64,000 bases of DNA from Prochlorococcus sp. AG-363-N20. Lineage in GTDB: Bacteria > Cyanobacteriota > Cyanobacteriia > PCC-6307 > Cyanobiaceae. How positions within the stretch are numbered: position 1 is the first letter of the stretch; every line of letters begins with the position of its first letter. Both the position numbers and the translations under genes were made by a program. Location: contig QCFX01000004.1 of the NCBI GenBank assembly GCA_003280105.1, positions 1 through 64,000 of the forward strand. The letters run 5' to 3'. Below, piece after piece: positions 21,032-31,171 of this stretch. The notes below the pieces were generated by a model. The model saw only the letters and a list, made by a program, of their open reading frames with translations, searched no databases and was not told where the DNA came from.

Positions 21032-21274
21032 TCAGGATTGCTTGTCTTCGATGTACTTGACAGCATCTCCCACAGTGGCGATGCCTTCGGCAGCCTCATC
21101 AGGGATTTCGATGTCGAAGGCCTCTTCTAGAGCCATAACTAATTCGACAGTGTCGAGAGAGTCTGCTCCGAGGTCGTTTTGGAAATTTGAGTCCGGTTTA
21201 ACTTCACCGGCATCAACACTTAGTTGTTCTGAGACGATAGAACGAACTTTTTCAAGAATCGCTTCCTGGGACAT
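21032..21274 (-). CDS. acpP: acyl carrier protein
   Basis: ACP carries growing acyl chains on 4'-phosphopantetheine. The attachment Ser is in [19 protein letters not shown]. The 80-aa acidic four-helix protein starts at [14 protein letters not shown] (21274); the track's earlier Met would add an atypical 8 residues. It is the first gene of acpP-fabF(-tktA) and is divergent from psaC across a spacer of about 150 bp. Confidence 0.96.
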   Translation of the reverse strand: MSQEAILEKVRSIVSEQLSVDAGEVKPDSNFQNDLGADSLDTVELVMALEEAFDIEIPDEAAEGIATVGDAVKYIEDKQS

Positions 21275-21374
21275 AGCCTTGAAAACTTGACTCAGCATCC
21301 TACGAGCTGATGGTTATATATTCATATTCTGGTCTGGTTAACAAGAGTGACGGGAGATTGTCGAAACTGCTTAA

Positions 21375-21696
<322 letters not shown>

Positions 21697-21746
21697 AAAA
21701 GTCTTAAGTTAAAGCAATAAGCTAAGCCAGTTTTGGCTGGATATTC

Positions 21747-23654
21747 ATGTGCGGAATAGTTGCAGTCATTGGCTCAAGAGATGCGGCTCCTTTATTGATT
21801 GAAGGATTGAAGCAGCTTGAGTACAGGGGCTATGACTCAGCTGGATTGGCTACTGTTGATCCAAGACCTGAGAGTTTTGGAGGGTTGTTGACTTGTAAGA
21901 GAGCTAAAGGAAAGTTAGTAAATCTGATGCAGTTAGTTGAGAAAGAAGGTTCTCCAGGGCAATTGGGAATAGGTCATACCCGTTGGGCTACTCACGGAAA
22001 ACCCGAAGTTCGCAATGCTCACCCCCATAGAGATTCTTCTGGAGGTGTGGCAGTTGTGCAAAACGGAATTATTGAAAATTACACTTCTTTGCGTAAGCAA
22101 TTGGAATTAGAGGGTATTCGGTTTACTTCAGAAACTGATACAGAGGTTGTTCCTCATCTGATAGCTAGAGAGTTAAAGAGTCTTAAGAAACAAACAAAAA
22201 ATTCCATTAGCTCTTCAATGCTTTTAGAAGCTGTTAGAACGGTTTCTTCTCAATTGAAAGGGGCTTATGCCCTTGCAGTGATTTGGGAAGAAGCACCTGA
22301 TGCATTGATAGTTGCAAGACGTCATGCTCCACTCTTAATTGGTTTAGGAGAAGGGGAGTTTTTATGTGCTAGCGATACTCCTGCTTTGGCAGGTTTTACA
22401 AGAACTATTTTGCCAATGGAGGATGGAGAAGTTGCCCTATTAACTCCTCTAGGGATAGAGCTATATGACAGTGAAGGGCAACGCCAGCAAAGAAGCCCAT
22501 CTCTTTTGAATGGTGTTGAAAATGTTGCTAATAAGCGTCATTTTCGTCATTTTATGCTTAAAGAAATTCATGAGCAACCAGAGACAGCAAGGCTTTGGGT
22601 AGATCGTCATCTCCCTGCGGGTTTACCTGCTGAAGCCCCGGTAGCGCTTCCATTTGATGAACCCTTTTATGAAGATATAGAGAGAATTCAAATTCTTGCT
22701 TGTGGTACCAGCCGTCATGCGGGGATGGTTGGGGCGTATTTGTTGGAACAATTTGCTGGAATACCTACTTCAGTGTTTTATGCCAGTGAATTTCGTTATT
22801 CAGCTCCACCATTAGCCCCGAAAACCTTAACTATTGGAGTCACTCAGTCAGGAGAAACAGCTGATACTCTTGCAGCATTGGCTATGGAAGATAAGCGTCG
22901 AAAAGAGCATGGAGGCTCAGCGTATGCCTCACGCCAATTGGGTATCACTAATAGGCCTGAAAGCTCTATCGCAAGACAAGTACCTCATATCCTTGACATA
23001 GGTGCAGGAATTGAAGTTGGAGTTGCTGCAACTAAAACTTTTCTTGGACAATTATTAGCCTTTTATGGTTTAGCTCTTACATTTGCCACTCGGCGGAGAA
23101 GTCGGTCTTTAGAAGAAATAATTAGTTTGACGAGGGAATTGCGCGATCTTCCTAATCAATTGAGCAACCTTGTTGATGAGCATGATCAACTTGCAGAGAC
23201 ATTAGCTAATCGCTTTTCTGATACACAAAATATGATTTTTTTAGGCCGTGGAATTAATTATCCTATTGCTTTAGAAGGTGCTCTCAAACTTAAAGAAATT
23301 AGTTACATCCATGCAGAAGGATATCCAGCAGGAGAAATGAAACATGGCCCTATTGCGCTATTAGAACGTCGTGTCCCTGTTGTATCAATCGTTATGCCTG
23401 GCGTTGTTTACGAAAAAGTTTTAAGTAATGCGCAGGAAGCGAAAGCACGGGATGCCCAATTAATAGGCGTCGCACCTAAGTGCCTAGAAACAGAGATTTT
23501 TGATACTTTAATGCCTATGCCTAAAGTAAGTGAATGGATTAGCCCTTTGCTTTCAGTGATACCTATGCAGTTACTTAGTTATCATATAGCGGCAAATAGA
23601 GGCCTTGACATTGATCAACCAAGAAATCTGGCTAAGAGTGTAACTGTTGAATAA
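21747..23654 (+). CDS. glmS: glutamine--fructose-6-phosphate aminotransferase (isomerizing)
   Basis: GlmS makes glucosamine-6-phosphate, the entry to UDP-GlcNAc for peptidoglycan and lipopolysaccharide. The nucleophile Cys2 follows the initiator Met (MCGIVAVIGSRDAAP), the glutaminase core shows GIGHTRWATHGKPE, and two SIS isomerase domains follow, with CGTSRHAG and QSGETADTLAA. The tail PRNLAKSVTVE is the family C-terminus. Length 635 aa is normal. A small AGCCA-GTTT-TGGCT hairpin (21725-21738) lies just ahead of the start. Confidence 0.96.
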   Translation: MCGIVAVIGSRDAAPLLIEGLKQLEYRGYDSAGLATVDPRPESFGGLLTCKRAKGKLVNLMQLVEKEGSPGQLGIGHTRWATHGKPEVRNAHPHRDSSGGVAVVQNGIIENYTSLRKQLELEGIRFTSETDTEVVPHLIARELKSLKKQTKNSISSSMLLEAVRTVSSQLKGAYALAVIWEEAPDALIVARRHAPLLIGLGEGEFLCASDTPALAGFTRTILPMEDGEVALLTPLGIELYDSEGQRQQRSPSLLNGVENVANKRHFRHFMLKEIHEQPETARLWVDRHLPAGLPAEAPVALPFDEPFYEDIERIQILACGTSRHAGMVGAYLLEQFAGIPTSVFYASEFRYSAPPLAPKTLTIGVTQSGETADTLAALAMEDKRRKEHGGSAYASRQLGITNRPESSIARQVPHILDIGAGIEVGVAATKTFLGQLLAFYGLALTFATRRRSRSLEEIISLTRELRDLPNQLSNLVDEHDQLAETLANRFSDTQNMIFLGRGINYPIALEGALKLKEISYIHAEGYPAGEMKHGPIALLERRVPVVSIVMPGVVYEKVLSNAQEAKARDAQLIGVAPKCLETEIFDTLMPMPKVSEWISPLLSVIPMQLLSYHIAANRGLDIDQPRNLAKSVTVE

Positions 23655-23656
23655 AA

Positions 23657-25105
23657 TCAGTCTTGTTCTTCCAGTCTCCCATACCGATCTTCGAATCGAA
23701 TTATATCGTCTTCACCTAAATATGTACCACTTTGAACCTCAATTAATTCAACAGGCATTCTTCCTGGATTAGTTAGGCGATGCTTGCATCCAAGTGGAAT
23801 ATAAGTGCTTTGGTTCTCAGCAATTAAGCTTTTTTCGCCATCTCTTTCAACTAGTGCAGTCCCTTTAACAACAATCCAATGTTCTGCTCGATGATGATGC
23901 ATTTGTAGGGAAAGGCTTGCACCAGGCTTGACTTCAATTCGCTTTACTTGCCACCTACTACCTTGCACTACACCTGTGTAATTACCCCATGGCCTATATA
24001 TTTTTCTATGCGCTATTGCTTCTAAGCCTCCGTCTGACTCTAGTTTTTTGACGATAGCCTTAACATCTTGAGCTTGACTCTTTTCAGCAATTAATACAGC
24101 ATCATCTGTCTCTACAATTACAAGATTATTGATGCCTAAACTAACTAATAGCCTATGCTCACTATGTAGATAACAGTTTTGACTATTTTCCGCAATAACT
24201 CTGCCAAGAATTACATTACCATTTACATCTTTTTCCGAAGTCTCCCATAAGGCATTCCAACTCCCAATATCACTCCATTCTGCTTTTAGAGGTAATACTG
24301 TCCCAACATTTGTTTTTTCCATAACAGCAACATCTATTGATATGTTTGGACATTTTTGAAATGCTCCTTTTTCTAGCCTGGAAAATTCAAGATCTGGTAC
24401 TTCTTTTGCAAGAGCGGATTTACAGCAACTGAGTATTTCAGGGCTAAATTTTTCGAGCTCTGTGAGAATTGAACTTGCTTTGAATAAAAACATTCCACTA
24501 TTCCATGTAAAACGTTCATCTTGAAGGAACTTTTCAGCAGTCTTTTTATCAGGCTTTTCTATAAATCTAGAAATTGATTTTCCCTCTAGTCGATCACTAT
24601 TTAGAGGCTCACATGCCTCGATATACCCATACCCAGTTTCTGGTTTCGTTGGAACTATTCCAAAAGTTACTAATCTTCCTTTTTCTGCAGGGATCCGTCC
24701 TGCTTCAATTGCAAGAAGAAATTGATTTGGATCTCCTATTAAATGATCTGCGGCTAAAACCAAAAGTAGAGGGTCATTACCCTTCTCTGAGGCTTTCAGG
24801 GCAGCAGCAGCAATTGCTGGAGCAGTATTTCTTCCTATTGGCTCTAAAAGTATTGCGCTTGGCTGAATATTAATTTGTCGCATTTGTTCCGCGACAATGA
24901 ATCGATGCTCTTCATGGCATATCAATAGTGGATCTATTAAACCTTTGAGGCCTAGTAAACGTTCCTGAGTTTGCTGCAGCAGAGTTTTTTTACTATTTCC
25001 ATTGAGAGCCAAGTATTGCTTTGGATAACTGGCTCTAGATAAAGGCCAAAGCCTTGTTCCAGAGCCACCGCAAAGAATTACAGGTATTAAGGATTGGTTG
25101 CTCAC
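23657..25105 (-). CDS. manC: mannose-1-phosphate guanylyltransferase / mannose-6-phosphate isomerase
   Basis: A 482-aa type II bifunctional enzyme supplying GDP-mannose for surface polysaccharide. The N-terminal nucleotidyltransferase has the pyrophosphorylase signature ILCGGSGTRLWPLSRASYPKQYL and the site FIEKPD. The C-terminal cupin isomerase reads RPWGNYTGV and PGASLSLQMHHHRAEHWIVVKGTA with metal-binding histidines. It is convergent with glmS, 2 bp apart. The symbol could equally be cpsB. Confidence 0.92.
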   Translation of the reverse strand: MSNQSLIPVILCGGSGTRLWPLSRASYPKQYLALNGNSKKTLLQQTQERLLGLKGLIDPLLICHEEHRFIVAEQMRQINIQPSAILLEPIGRNTAPAIAAAALKASEKGNDPLLLVLAADHLIGDPNQFLLAIEAGRIPAEKGRLVTFGIVPTKPETGYGYIEACEPLNSDRLEGKSISRFIEKPDKKTAEKFLQDERFTWNSGMFLFKASSILTELEKFSPEILSCCKSALAKEVPDLEFSRLEKGAFQKCPNISIDVAVMEKTNVGTVLPLKAEWSDIGSWNALWETSEKDVNGNVILGRVIAENSQNCYLHSEHRLLVSLGINNLVIVETDDAVLIAEKSQAQDVKAIVKKLESDGGLEAIAHRKIYRPWGNYTGVVQGSRWQVKRIEVKPGASLSLQMHHHRAEHWIVVKGTALVERDGEKSLIAENQSTYIPLGCKHRLTNPGRMPVELIEVQSGTYLGEDDIIRFEDRYGRLEEQD

Positions 25106-25157
25106 TTTTTAGTATTGTTTTTTGGCATTGAATTGAAATAGCATGGCAACCGTTAGC

Positions 25158-25688
25158 TCAAAGCTCTAGAAGCCCAGGAGGCGGGGTCACTAATAGCCAG
25201 CCTTCCTTGACATTGATCTCAGGAACGATTGCTTTAACAAAAGGTATTAAAATTTTCCTACCTTCTATTAATTTTACTTCTAGCAAGTCATTGCCAGCGT
25301 TCGTCAGATTAACCACCTGACCTATGCCAGGTCCGTTATGGTCTAATCGAGCTTCTAAGCCAACTAGATCTAGAAAGTGAAACTCCCCTTTTTTCAGTTG
25401 AGGGCGATTACTTGAAGGGACAACCAAGTTTTGTCCAATAATGAGCTCTGCTTCACTGCGATTATCAATGCCTGCGAAACGAACTATATAAATTTCTTTA
25501 CCAGGCAATAGCCTTCCATTTAGTAATTTCACTTCTTTAGGCACTTCTTGCTTGTCTTGAAGCCAACGCTTTCCTGGTTTTGTGAAGCGCTCTGGAAACT
25601 CACTAAGCGGTTTGACTCTTAGCTCGCCTTTCAGTCCTTGAGGGCTAACCAGTTTCCCAACAGTTAACCAAGAATTGTTATTAGCCAT
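25158..25688 (-). CDS. rimM: 16S rRNA processing protein RimM
   Basis: RimM assists maturation of the 30S head by binding ribosomal protein uS19. The 176-aa product has the N-terminal RimM barrel ([26 protein letters not shown]) and the PRC-barrel-like C-terminal part ([12 protein letters not shown]...[20 protein letters not shown]...[13 protein letters not shown]). It lies 52 bp upstream of manC on the same strand and is divergent from the DUF3252 gene. Confidence 0.93.
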   Translation of the reverse strand: MANNNSWLTVGKLVSPQGLKGELRVKPLSEFPERFTKPGKRWLQDKQEVPKEVKLLNGRLLPGKEIYIVRFAGIDNRSEAELIIGQNLVVPSSNRPQLKKGEFHFLDLVGLEARLDHNGPGIGQVVNLTNAGNDLLEVKLIEGRKILIPFVKAIVPEINVKEGWLLVTPPPGLLEL

Positions 25689-25739
25689 TTGTGGCAGTTA
25701 GGCTGGTCGTAGTACTTTTTAAAAAGATAGGAACTATTT

Positions 25740-25925
25740 GTGGCTAATTTGCAAAAACCTATCTTGCCTGGCGCAACTGTAAAAGTAGATGATGCTTGTT
25801 CGATTTATCATGGGTATACCGGATTTGTTCAGCGAATTTGTGGAAATAAAGCAGCAGTTTTATTTGAAGGAGGAAATTGGGATAAGTTGATAACACTTCC
25901 CGTTAAGCACCTGGTATTGGCTTAA
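25740..25925 (+). CDS. DUF3252 small protein (NAD(P)H dehydrogenase assembly-type)
   Basis: A 61-aa protein, LPGATVKVDDACSIYHGYTGFVQRICGNKAAVLFEGGNWDKLITLPVKHL, with an SH3-like barrel reading. This matches the cyanobacterial and plastid DUF3252 family, which databases label as linked to NDH-1 assembly; a direct role is not proven from sequence. GTG start at 25740 with AGGAA upstream. It is divergent from rimM. Confidence 0.75.
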   Translation: MANLQKPILPGATVKVDDACSIYHGYTGFVQRICGNKAAVLFEGGNWDKLITLPVKHLVLA

Positions 25926-25994
25926 AGGAAAAAGAATCAAAGGAATTCAAATGTAAGTTATTTAGCTTTCTTTTGAGATTTGTAAACCATAGAT

Positions 25995-26735
25995 TTATCC
26001 TTTCAGAGTATTTAAAGCTTGCTTAGCAGCTTCTTTCTCAGCCTCTTTTCGAGATCTTCCCCATCCTTCTCCTACTGATTCTTTATCAATATGAACGCGA
26101 CAGAAAAATCTTTTTTGACTCCCATGCTCTTTGCACCGTTCTTGACTTTCATATATTGGCAAATCTAAGCCTTTAGCTTGACTCCACTCTTGAAGCGCTG
26201 ACTTCGAATTTTTTTTATAAGGATCAGCTAAAACTGCAGCACTTGTTTCTTCCCAGTACTCAGTAAGCCAACTGTGAATTGCTTCTAAATCATTATTTGA
26301 TTCATAGAGTGCACCTATTAATGCTTCTGTTGCCTCGGCTTGAAGAGTTGCTAGTGCTGAGGGATCACGAGCTGCTTTGGGACCAATAAGTAATACTTTC
26401 TCTATAGAAATACTGTTACCGACTTTGGTTAACCAATTATCACTGACTAGTTCAGATCTGAGCGCAGATCTTTCGCCAACTTGCATTTCTGGGAAATTGC
26501 GATCAATAAATTCAGAAGCTGCAAGCCTGAGTACAGCATCTCCTAAGAATTCAAGTCGCTCATGATTTACTTCAGCTTGGGCAGAGGTATGTGTTAGAGC
26601 TTCATCTAATTTGCAGTAAGTTGATTGCGTTTTGTTAAAAGAGACGTTACTCGTATCAATATTCAATCGACCTAATAGGAGGTTGAGTTCTTTGATTCTC
26701 TGAGAGGAGATTGTTTTATTCATGTTGGTCTGCAT
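25995..26735 (-). CDS. rnc: ribonuclease III
   Basis: RNase III cuts double-stranded RNA in rRNA and mRNA processing. The signature HERLEFLGDAVLRLAASEFI (catalytic metal site) lies near residue 58, with the second acidic site ATEALIGALYE near 131. A C-terminal dsRNA-binding domain (SALQEWSQAKGLDLPIYES...GWGRSRKEAEKEAAKQAL) completes the 246-aa protein. The Met at residue 5 is an alternative start. It lies just downstream of rnpB on the same strand. Confidence 0.94.
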   Translation of the reverse strand: MQTNMNKTISSQRIKELNLLLGRLNIDTSNVSFNKTQSTYCKLDEALTHTSAQAEVNHERLEFLGDAVLRLAASEFIDRNFPEMQVGERSALRSELVSDNWLTKVGNSISIEKVLLIGPKAARDPSALATLQAEATEALIGALYESNNDLEAIHSWLTEYWEETSAAVLADPYKKNSKSALQEWSQAKGLDLPIYESQERCKEHGSQKRFFCRVHIDKESVGEGWGRSRKEAEKEAAKQALNTLKG

Positions 26736-26792
26736 ATTTCTATTCAGTAATTTTGATTTAAGGGCCTATTTCTTTCCTTGAGAGTGAAAAGG

Positions 26793-27195
26793 GGTGAAAG
26801 CAGGTCATAAGCCGGGTTCTGTTAACTATTCCGAAAGGAATGTTGGCGATCATCTATCTGGGACTGCCGTTACCAGCAGCCTCAAGCGGTTCATTTATGG
26901 AACTAGGCAAGATGGCCAGCCTAGGTTCCTCACCTTGCTCCTAGCCGGGGTTTACCTAGCCAGCACCTCTCGGAACTGCTGGTGCGCTCTTACCGCACCT
27001 TTGCACCCTTGCCTGTGCTTTTGGGAGAGCCCAAAAGTCATCGGCGGTGTGTTTCTGTGGCACTATCCTCACGGTCACCCGCACTGGGAGTTACCCAGCA
27101 AGCCTGACCATCATGGAGCCCGGACTTTCCTCAATCGATTCCATAAATGCCATCAGCACTTAAGCATCGATTGCGATCACCTCCCCTGCTTTCAA
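26793..27195 (-). ncRNA. rnpB: RNase P RNA
   Basis: Read on the minus strand, this is the catalytic RNA that trims tRNA 5' leaders. The 5' part has the near-universal GAGGAAAGTCCGGGCTCC, and the 3' end carries ACAGAACCCGGCTTATGACC. P1 strands GAAAGCAGG and CCTGCTTTC pair. The total is about 400 nt, bacterial type A. Ends are estimated from the P1 helix. Two ORFs in the track across it (26794 and 27160) are artefacts. The head-to-head spacing from tRNA-Arg is only about 35 bp. Confidence 0.93.
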
Positions 27196-27230
27196 ATACA
27201 TAATGCCTCGAAGGCATAATTCCTTCCAGT

Positions 27231-27304
<74 letters not shown>

Positions 27305-27398
27305 TTATTAAGATTTCTATAGCGTGTGAGTGCTAGATATAGTGTTTTGTGCAAACTATCGACCCTCTCGCTAGCGTAGGGGTAGTGAAACAGGCTCA

Positions 27399-27728
27399 AT
27401 GACCCAGCTTCACGATCTGCGACTGAGATTGCTTGTTCAACAAGAGAGTGAGCAAATTGCTAATTCTCAGAAAACTGACCTGGATTTATCAGTTGTTCAG
27501 GCAAGATGTTTGTGTTGGTTGGCTTTGCTTGCCGAGGCTCATGAGGACCAGGCAAGTGACGCAGAGCGACGCGATGATACGGAGCAAGCCATGGGGTGGT
27601 TTGCTGATTCAATGCGACTCAGAGATGTCATACAGGTTGTTACCAGTATTGAGATTCCACTCCCTGAAAGCATTGATTCTGAGGAAGAGGAAAACAATTC
27701 TTCTGGAGAACCTCCATTAGCGGCCTAG
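27399..27728 (+). CDS. conserved cyanobacterial protein, unknown
   Basis: A 109-aa mostly helical acidic protein (LSVVQARCLCWLALLAEAHEDQASDAERRDDTEQAMGWFADSMRLRDVIQVV) with a disordered acidic tail EEEENNSSGEPPLAA. I do not assign a function; it resembles a small picocyanobacterial conserved family. It runs in the same direction as tRNA-Arg and the next gene, 37 bp apart. Confidence 0.65.
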   Translation: MTQLHDLRLRLLVQQESEQIANSQKTDLDLSVVQARCLCWLALLAEAHEDQASDAERRDDTEQAMGWFADSMRLRDVIQVVTSIEIPLPESIDSEEEENNSSGEPPLAA

Positions 27729-27765
27729 TAGATGGCATGATGGAATTTGAGCTAGAGGTGCTCCG

Positions 27766-28224
27766 GTGCCAGAACAGCCCTGCCAATGTCCTGATTGTCA
27801 AAGGTTCTATAAAGAACATGACCGTCTAATCCGTGACTGGCCTACCCTTCGCCAGCAACAAGAGTTGAATTGGGCGGCTTTGCAGTCTTTTCGCACTCTT
27901 TCTGGAAGAGTATTAGAAGATTTACAGAAACAATATGCTTCTCATAGCAACGATCAGTCTTCCAACCAGTCCTCGGCACCTAGTGGTTTAGAGGAGTCTC
28001 CAGACCCGCTACAGCAGGCCATCGCTGATCTTGAAAATATTAATGCGCATCTTTTTTCCATAGAAGCTTTAATGGAAAGAATTTTTGATGTGAAAGTTCC
28101 TGAGGATGTAGAGCAAAAGTTCAGAGAACTTGCAGGTGAGCTAGCTCCTGATCCATTAAATGCTGATCGTCTGAGGTTGAATAGGCTTCTCCATCAGACT
28201 CCAGACTTACCAGATAGAAATTAA
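27766..28224 (+). CDS. conserved cyanobacterial protein with CxCxxC motif, unknown
   Basis: A 152-aa protein beginning with a Cys cluster (PCQCPDCQRFYKEHDRLIRDW), then a helical region, a Ser-rich linker and a second helical domain (LQQAIADLENINAHLFSIEALMERIFDVKVPEDVEQKF). The Cys motif suggests possible metal binding, but only three cysteines are present. GTG start at 27766. Unknown function. Confidence 0.65.
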   Translation: MPEQPCQCPDCQRFYKEHDRLIRDWPTLRQQQELNWAALQSFRTLSGRVLEDLQKQYASHSNDQSSNQSSAPSGLEESPDPLQQAIADLENINAHLFSIEALMERIFDVKVPEDVEQKFRELAGELAPDPLNADRLRLNRLLHQTPDLPDRN

Positions 28225-28284
28225 TTTAGTTTTCGAGATAGATTGATCTTCTTTTTGACATCTAGTTTGATTTATTTGAAAGTT

Positions 28285-30807
28285 TCAGTTCACATCACAG
28301 GTAATTTCTACTGGCAGTTTTTCGACTTTCCAAATTGACTCACAATATTCACGAATTGATCTATCTGATGAGAAAAAGCCAGATCTCGCGGTATTAAGAA
28401 GCGACATACGATTCCATGCTTTGCGATCTTGCCAGGCTCTGCTCACATTATCTTGAGCTCTTAGATAATCGGCAAAATCAGCCATTACAAAAAATGGATC
28501 ATTACCTCTTAGACTATTAAGTAGTGGTTGGAATAATTCACCGTCACCATTACTAAAGTGCCCAAGCTCAACCAACCTTAAAGCTTCTGCCAATTCTGGT
28601 AACGAATCGATGAAATCTTTAGGTTGATATCCATTATTGCGAAGATTCACTATCTCTCGCTCTGTTCTTCCGAATAAAAAGAAGTTGTCACTTCCAACAC
28701 GATCACGAATTTCAATATTTGCTCCATCGAGTGTTCCGATTGTTAAAGCACCATTCATTGCAAATTTCATATTTCCAGTTCCAGATGCTTCCTTGCCTGC
28801 AGTAGAGATTTGCTCTGATAAATCAGTTGCTGGATATACTTGTTCTCCAAGCTTGACATTATAATCAGGTAGAAAAACAACTCTTAATCTGCCATCCATA
28901 TCCGGATCGGCATTGACCATTTCAGCAATACCATTAATAAACCTAATGATTAGCTTTGCCATGAAATAGCCTGGTGCAGCTTTTCCTCCAAAAATTATTG
29001 TTCTTGGTGCCATGCCTTGTGCTTTCCCATTTTTAATTCGCAAATATTGAGTGATAACTTGGAGGGCATTTAAGTGTTGGCGCTTGTATTGGTGAATTCG
29101 TTTTACTTGAACATCAAACATACTAGAAGGGTCTACTAATATTCCTGTTTGCCTATGAATATAACCAGCTAACTTCCTTTTGCCAGATAATTTTGTCGCG
29201 CCAAATTGCTCAAGAAAACTCGAATCATTTTCTTTGTTTTCTAAGCTATTTAATAATTCCATATTATTAATCCAATCAGGCCCAACTTCTCGAGTTAATA
29301 GTGATGAAAGCTCTGGATTTGCAAGCGCAACCCAACGCCTAGGGGTTACTCCATTGGTTACATTTGTAAATTTCTCCGGCCAAAGTTCTGCAAATTCAGG
29401 GAACAATTGTCGCTTAATTAGGTCGGAATGAAGAGCAGCTACTCCATTAACATGGTGTGCTCCAATAGTTGCTAGATGGGCCATCCTTATTGCTTTTCCT
29501 CCTTCTTCATCAATGATTGATAATTTTCGCAAAATCAAATCATTTCCTGGATAGCGCAAACGAATTTGTTGAAGGAATCTGCGATTAATTTCATAAATGA
29601 GTTCAAGGTGTCTTGGGAGCAAGCTTTTAAACAACTCTAAATCCCATTTTTCAAGTGCTTCTGGAAGTAAAGTGTGGTTTGTATATGCAACGGAACGGTT
29701 GGTTATTTCCCAAGCCTTTTCCCATTCAAAATGATGATCATCGATAAGTAGCCGCATCAGTTCAGCAACTGCTATTGCAGGGTGAGTATCATTTAGCTGG
29801 ACTGTCCAATGATTTGGAAAATCTTCTAAATCAATTCCTCTTTTTTCAAGACTTTTAAGCATGTCTTGTAGAGAACAACTCACAAAAAAGTGTTGTTGCT
29901 TTAGACGAAGTCGTCGACCTTCATCTGTACCGTCGTTGGGATAAAGAACCTTAGAAAGAGTTTCTGAGCCAACCTTTTCTTCAACAGCTCCGTAGTAATC
30001 ACCAATATTGAATGCATAGAAGTCAAAACTTTCAGTTGCATCTGCTCTCCAAAGTCGCAACCTATTGCAGGTATTAACTTGAAAACCAAGAACTGGAACG
30101 TCGTGAGGAATACCAATGGCGTGTTCTGCAGGAATCCATCTAGAGCGGTAATTACCTTTTTCATCGATATAACTTTCTGTTCTCCCGCCAAAACCTACAA
30201 AGCAAGCTTCATCAGGCTGAGGAAGTTCCCAAGGCCAACCACCTTTTAACCACTTGTCAGTAACTTCGACTTGCCAACCATCACGAATCAATTGATTGAA
30301 TATTCCAAACTCGTAGCGGATTCCATACCCAATAGCGGGCACTTGGAGACTTGCTAGGGATTCCATATAGCAAGCGGCTAAACGACCTAAGCCTCCATTC
30401 CCAAGGCCAGGCTCTTCTTCTACTTCAAGAATATGGTTCAACGATTCAATCCCAAATCTTTTTAATGCTTCTTCCGCTTCGCTTTGGATACCAAGGCTTA
30501 AGAGATTGTTATTGAGTTGAGGACCGATTAAAAATTCTGCTGATAAATAAGCAACTGTTTTCTGAGGCCTTGCTCGTATAGCTTCTTGACTCGCTAAATA
30601 CCGAGTCATAAGTCGATCTCGGACTGCATAGCTCAAAGCCATGTAAAGATCATGTTGGCTGGCAGTAGGAGCAAGTTTGCCCAGCGTGAAAAATAGATGC
30701 TCAGTCATGCCATCAAAGACTGCATCGGCATCAATCCCTGCTCTTTCAGGGTCTGCATAGCAGCCAGGTGTTGGAAGACGTAGATCTAATGGCTGTGAGC
30801 TGCTCAT
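28285..30807 (-). CDS. glgP: glycogen phosphorylase
   Basis: GlgP releases glucose-1-phosphate from glycogen, the night-time carbon store. The 840-aa product has the family layout, with the PLP-lysine region EASGTGNMKFAMNGALTIGTLDGANIEI near residue 690, GNGGLGRLAACYMESLA near 135 and the phosphate/glucose site VKRIHQYKRQHLN near 565. The long minus-strand gene stands alone, with a leader of about 360 bp shared with the divergent antiporter. Confidence 0.97.
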   Translation of the reverse strand: MSSSQPLDLRLPTPGCYADPERAGIDADAVFDGMTEHLFFTLGKLAPTASQHDLYMALSYAVRDRLMTRYLASQEAIRARPQKTVAYLSAEFLIGPQLNNNLLSLGIQSEAEEALKRFGIESLNHILEVEEEPGLGNGGLGRLAACYMESLASLQVPAIGYGIRYEFGIFNQLIRDGWQVEVTDKWLKGGWPWELPQPDEACFVGFGGRTESYIDEKGNYRSRWIPAEHAIGIPHDVPVLGFQVNTCNRLRLWRADATESFDFYAFNIGDYYGAVEEKVGSETLSKVLYPNDGTDEGRRLRLKQQHFFVSCSLQDMLKSLEKRGIDLEDFPNHWTVQLNDTHPAIAVAELMRLLIDDHHFEWEKAWEITNRSVAYTNHTLLPEALEKWDLELFKSLLPRHLELIYEINRRFLQQIRLRYPGNDLILRKLSIIDEEGGKAIRMAHLATIGAHHVNGVAALHSDLIKRQLFPEFAELWPEKFTNVTNGVTPRRWVALANPELSSLLTREVGPDWINNMELLNSLENKENDSSFLEQFGATKLSGKRKLAGYIHRQTGILVDPSSMFDVQVKRIHQYKRQHLNALQVITQYLRIKNGKAQGMAPRTIIFGGKAAPGYFMAKLIIRFINGIAEMVNADPDMDGRLRVVFLPDYNVKLGEQVYPATDLSEQISTAGKEASGTGNMKFAMNGALTIGTLDGANIEIRDRVGSDNFFLFGRTEREIVNLRNNGYQPKDFIDSLPELAEALRLVELGHFSNGDGELFQPLLNSLRGNDPFFVMADFADYLRAQDNVSRAWQDRKAWNRMSLLNTARSGFFSSDRSIREYCESIWKVEKLPVEITCDVN

Positions 30808-31171
30808 TTAGGGACCTGAATGGTGGTTTGACTTTTCCTGGTGCCCGCCGAAATGAGGGCTTTAACTTTTATGGAGAAATTGTTTTTGAAAGAGCCAAAT
30901 AAATGACGTTAGAAAAATCAAGAGTTCTTTTTACATTCATCTCCCCTTGTTGGGGAGGCTGAATTAAGAGTCTTTTTCTCTAGTCACTCATGTTTGGCTG
31001 GATCTCCAAAGAGTTATATCGGAGGACCTTAGCCCTGATGAATACTTAATAGCCTTAGTGACTTCAGATCCACACCTGAAGACAAGCTTGCGTTGAAAGA
31101 CTGCAAATTAATAAAGATGGTTACATCGTCCTTTATGTTCTTTCTTTGGAAGATTTAAAAAATCTGCGGCT
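30808..31171. other. divergent intergenic region glgP / antiporter
   Basis: 364 bp without a convincing gene. A hairpin CTCCCC-TTGTT-GGGGAG lies at 30941-30957, and an inverted repeat CTTCAG-N8-CTGAAG lies near 31061-31080. Near-identical AAGAGTTCTTTTT and AAGAGTCTTTTT flank the first hairpin. It presumably holds both promoters and long leaders; an untranslated RNA is possible. Confidence 0.45.

Noticed and set aside
26794-27219. 141-aa ORF on the plus strand
   Set aside because: It runs antisense to RNase P RNA, whose conserved core is unmistakable on the minus strand.
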